Positions 29,842 to 32,026 of a stretch of DNA of 32,026 nucleotides are shown here, one piece after another; within the stretch, counting starts at the first letter, position 1; each line of letters begins with the position of its first letter. The notes below the pieces were generated by a model. The model was not told the origin of the DNA, searched no databases, and saw only the letters and a program-made list of their open reading frames with translations. This stretch comes from Acidobacteriaceae bacterium (GTDB lineage Bacteria; Acidobacteriota; Terriglobia; Terriglobales; Acidobacteriaceae), in the NCBI GenBank assembly GCA_003140075.1, contig PLIO01000161.1:1-32026 (forward strand), written 5' to 3'. The translations under genes were made by a program, and so were the position numbers.

Positions 29842-30318
29842 ATGGCAAAAGTCAAGTCCGAAAACGTCGAGCGCAGAAGTGTTGCATCCCGGCCGGCGGC
29901 CGTGGAAGCCGCCGATCGCCTTCATTCCGCCGCCATCCATCTGCTGCGCCGCGTGCGTCGGCAGGATGTGGCTTCTGGCATAGGCCCGGCGCAGCTCTCC
30001 GCGCTTTCCGTGCTCGTGTTCGCCGGCCCCAAAGCGCTAGGCCAACTCGCCGCAGCCGAGCAGGTCAAGCCCCCGACCATGAGCCGCATCGTTGCCGGAC
30101 TCAAGCGTGGCCGCTTGGTAGAAATCACTCGCGATCCCCACGACGCACGCCGCATGCACATCCGCTCGACCGCCAAAGGAACGAGCGTTCTCCAGCGGGG
30201 ACGCAAGCGCCGCATCGACTATCTCGCGGCCCATCTCGATTCACTCGCCAGAAGCGAGCTTGCTCGCCTTGCGACGGCCGCCGCTATCTTGGAAAAACTG
30301 CTGAGCAACTGGCGCTGA
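29842..30318 (+). CDS. MarR-family transcriptional regulator
   Basis: The 158-residue protein has the MarR winged-helix fold: LHSAAIHLLRRVRRQDVASG helix, GPAQLSALSVLVFAG, the recognition region LAAAEQVKPPTMSRIVAGLKRG and wing VEITRDPHDARRMHIRST. MarR proteins usually repress neighbouring genes and release DNA on binding small aromatic or oxidised molecules. It is divergent from the VOC gene across an 8-bp-arm palindrome, so VOC is the likely target. The ATG at 29842 has almost no leader; an in-frame GTG at 29902 is a fallback start. Confidence 0.9.
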   Translation: MAKVKSENVERRSVASRPAAVEAADRLHSAAIHLLRRVRRQDVASGIGPAQLSALSVLVFAGPKALGQLAAAEQVKPPTMSRIVAGLKRGRLVEITRDPHDARRMHIRSTAKGTSVLQRGRKRRIDYLAAHLDSLARSELARLATAAAILEKLLSNWR

Positions 30319-30393
30319 CCTGTCCCGGCATGCACGCTGCTCTAATCCAGTTTAGAATGTCTGCGCCGTAGTCAAAATAAATTGAGGACGATC

Positions 30394-32026
<1,633 letters not shown>

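Overview
The window looks like chromosomal DNA from an Acidobacteriota bacterium, probably from the Koribacter/Sulfotelmatobacter-like part of Terriglobia. The pointers are high G+C with sigma70-type promoters, an Oar-like TonB-dependent receptor of about 1250 residues with an N-terminal carboxypeptidase-regulatory-like domain, FG-GAP proteins, DesK-type kinases, and several families of short intergenic repeats. This placement is inference from gene content. No rRNA, tRNA, CRISPR array, transposase or phage gene was seen.

Region by region: (1) 1-4540, minus strand: a housekeeping iron-sulfur assembly operon, iscR-iscS-iscU-iscA-hscB-hscA (hscA runs off the left edge). An IscR-type operator sits upstream, and four of the five intergenic gaps carry a repeat hairpin. 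(2) 4.8-8.1 kb: a small zinc-ribbon-like protein behind a near-consensus promoter, a stand-alone receiver domain, tsaD (tRNA t6A synthesis) and a secreted seven-repeat FG-GAP beta-propeller. (3) 8.2-12.1 kb, minus strand: an ABC-2 transporter (ATPase, permease), a 53-residue membrane protein, and a DesK/DesR-like sensor kinase and response regulator. (4) 12.1-16.3 kb: an XRE regulator with a degenerate LexA/S24-like domain, a convergent overlapping hypothetical gene, two paralogous seven-helix membrane proteins with a conserved promoter/leader block, a tiny secreted two-cysteine peptide between them (too short for ordinary gene calling), and a coupled membrane-anchored protein. A 20-bp dyad motif occurs twice upstream of the XRE gene and once upstream of the peptide gene. 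This is the best candidate for an undescribed circuit here. (5) 16.3-20.4 kb: a TonB-dependent receptor behind a CRP-like dyad. (6) 20.5-25.4 kb: a flavin-type PPOX protein, a VapBC-type toxin-antitoxin pair with a four-box operator, two small hypothetical genes, a tandem pair of quinone-oxidoreductase paralogs, and a DUF6526-like membrane protein. (7) 25.6-32.0 kb: a LysM lytic transglycosylase, a bipolar acidic/histone-H1-like protein, a HXXEE membrane protein coupled to a small hypothetical, a divergent VOC/MarR pair with a palindromic operator, a secreted metallo-beta-lactamase-fold hydrolase, and the start of a Tat-exported GH1 beta-glucosidase (cut by the right edge).

How the parts may work together: the isc genes build Fe-S clusters under IscR feedback. 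The 8-16 kb block combines envelope sensing (kinase/regulator), export (ABC), a DNA-binding regulator and a secreted peptide. The shared 20-bp motif suggests, but does not prove, that the regulator and the peptide are co-controlled. Gene starts were chosen from Shine-Dalgarno spacing and family start positions; where two starts compete this is stated.
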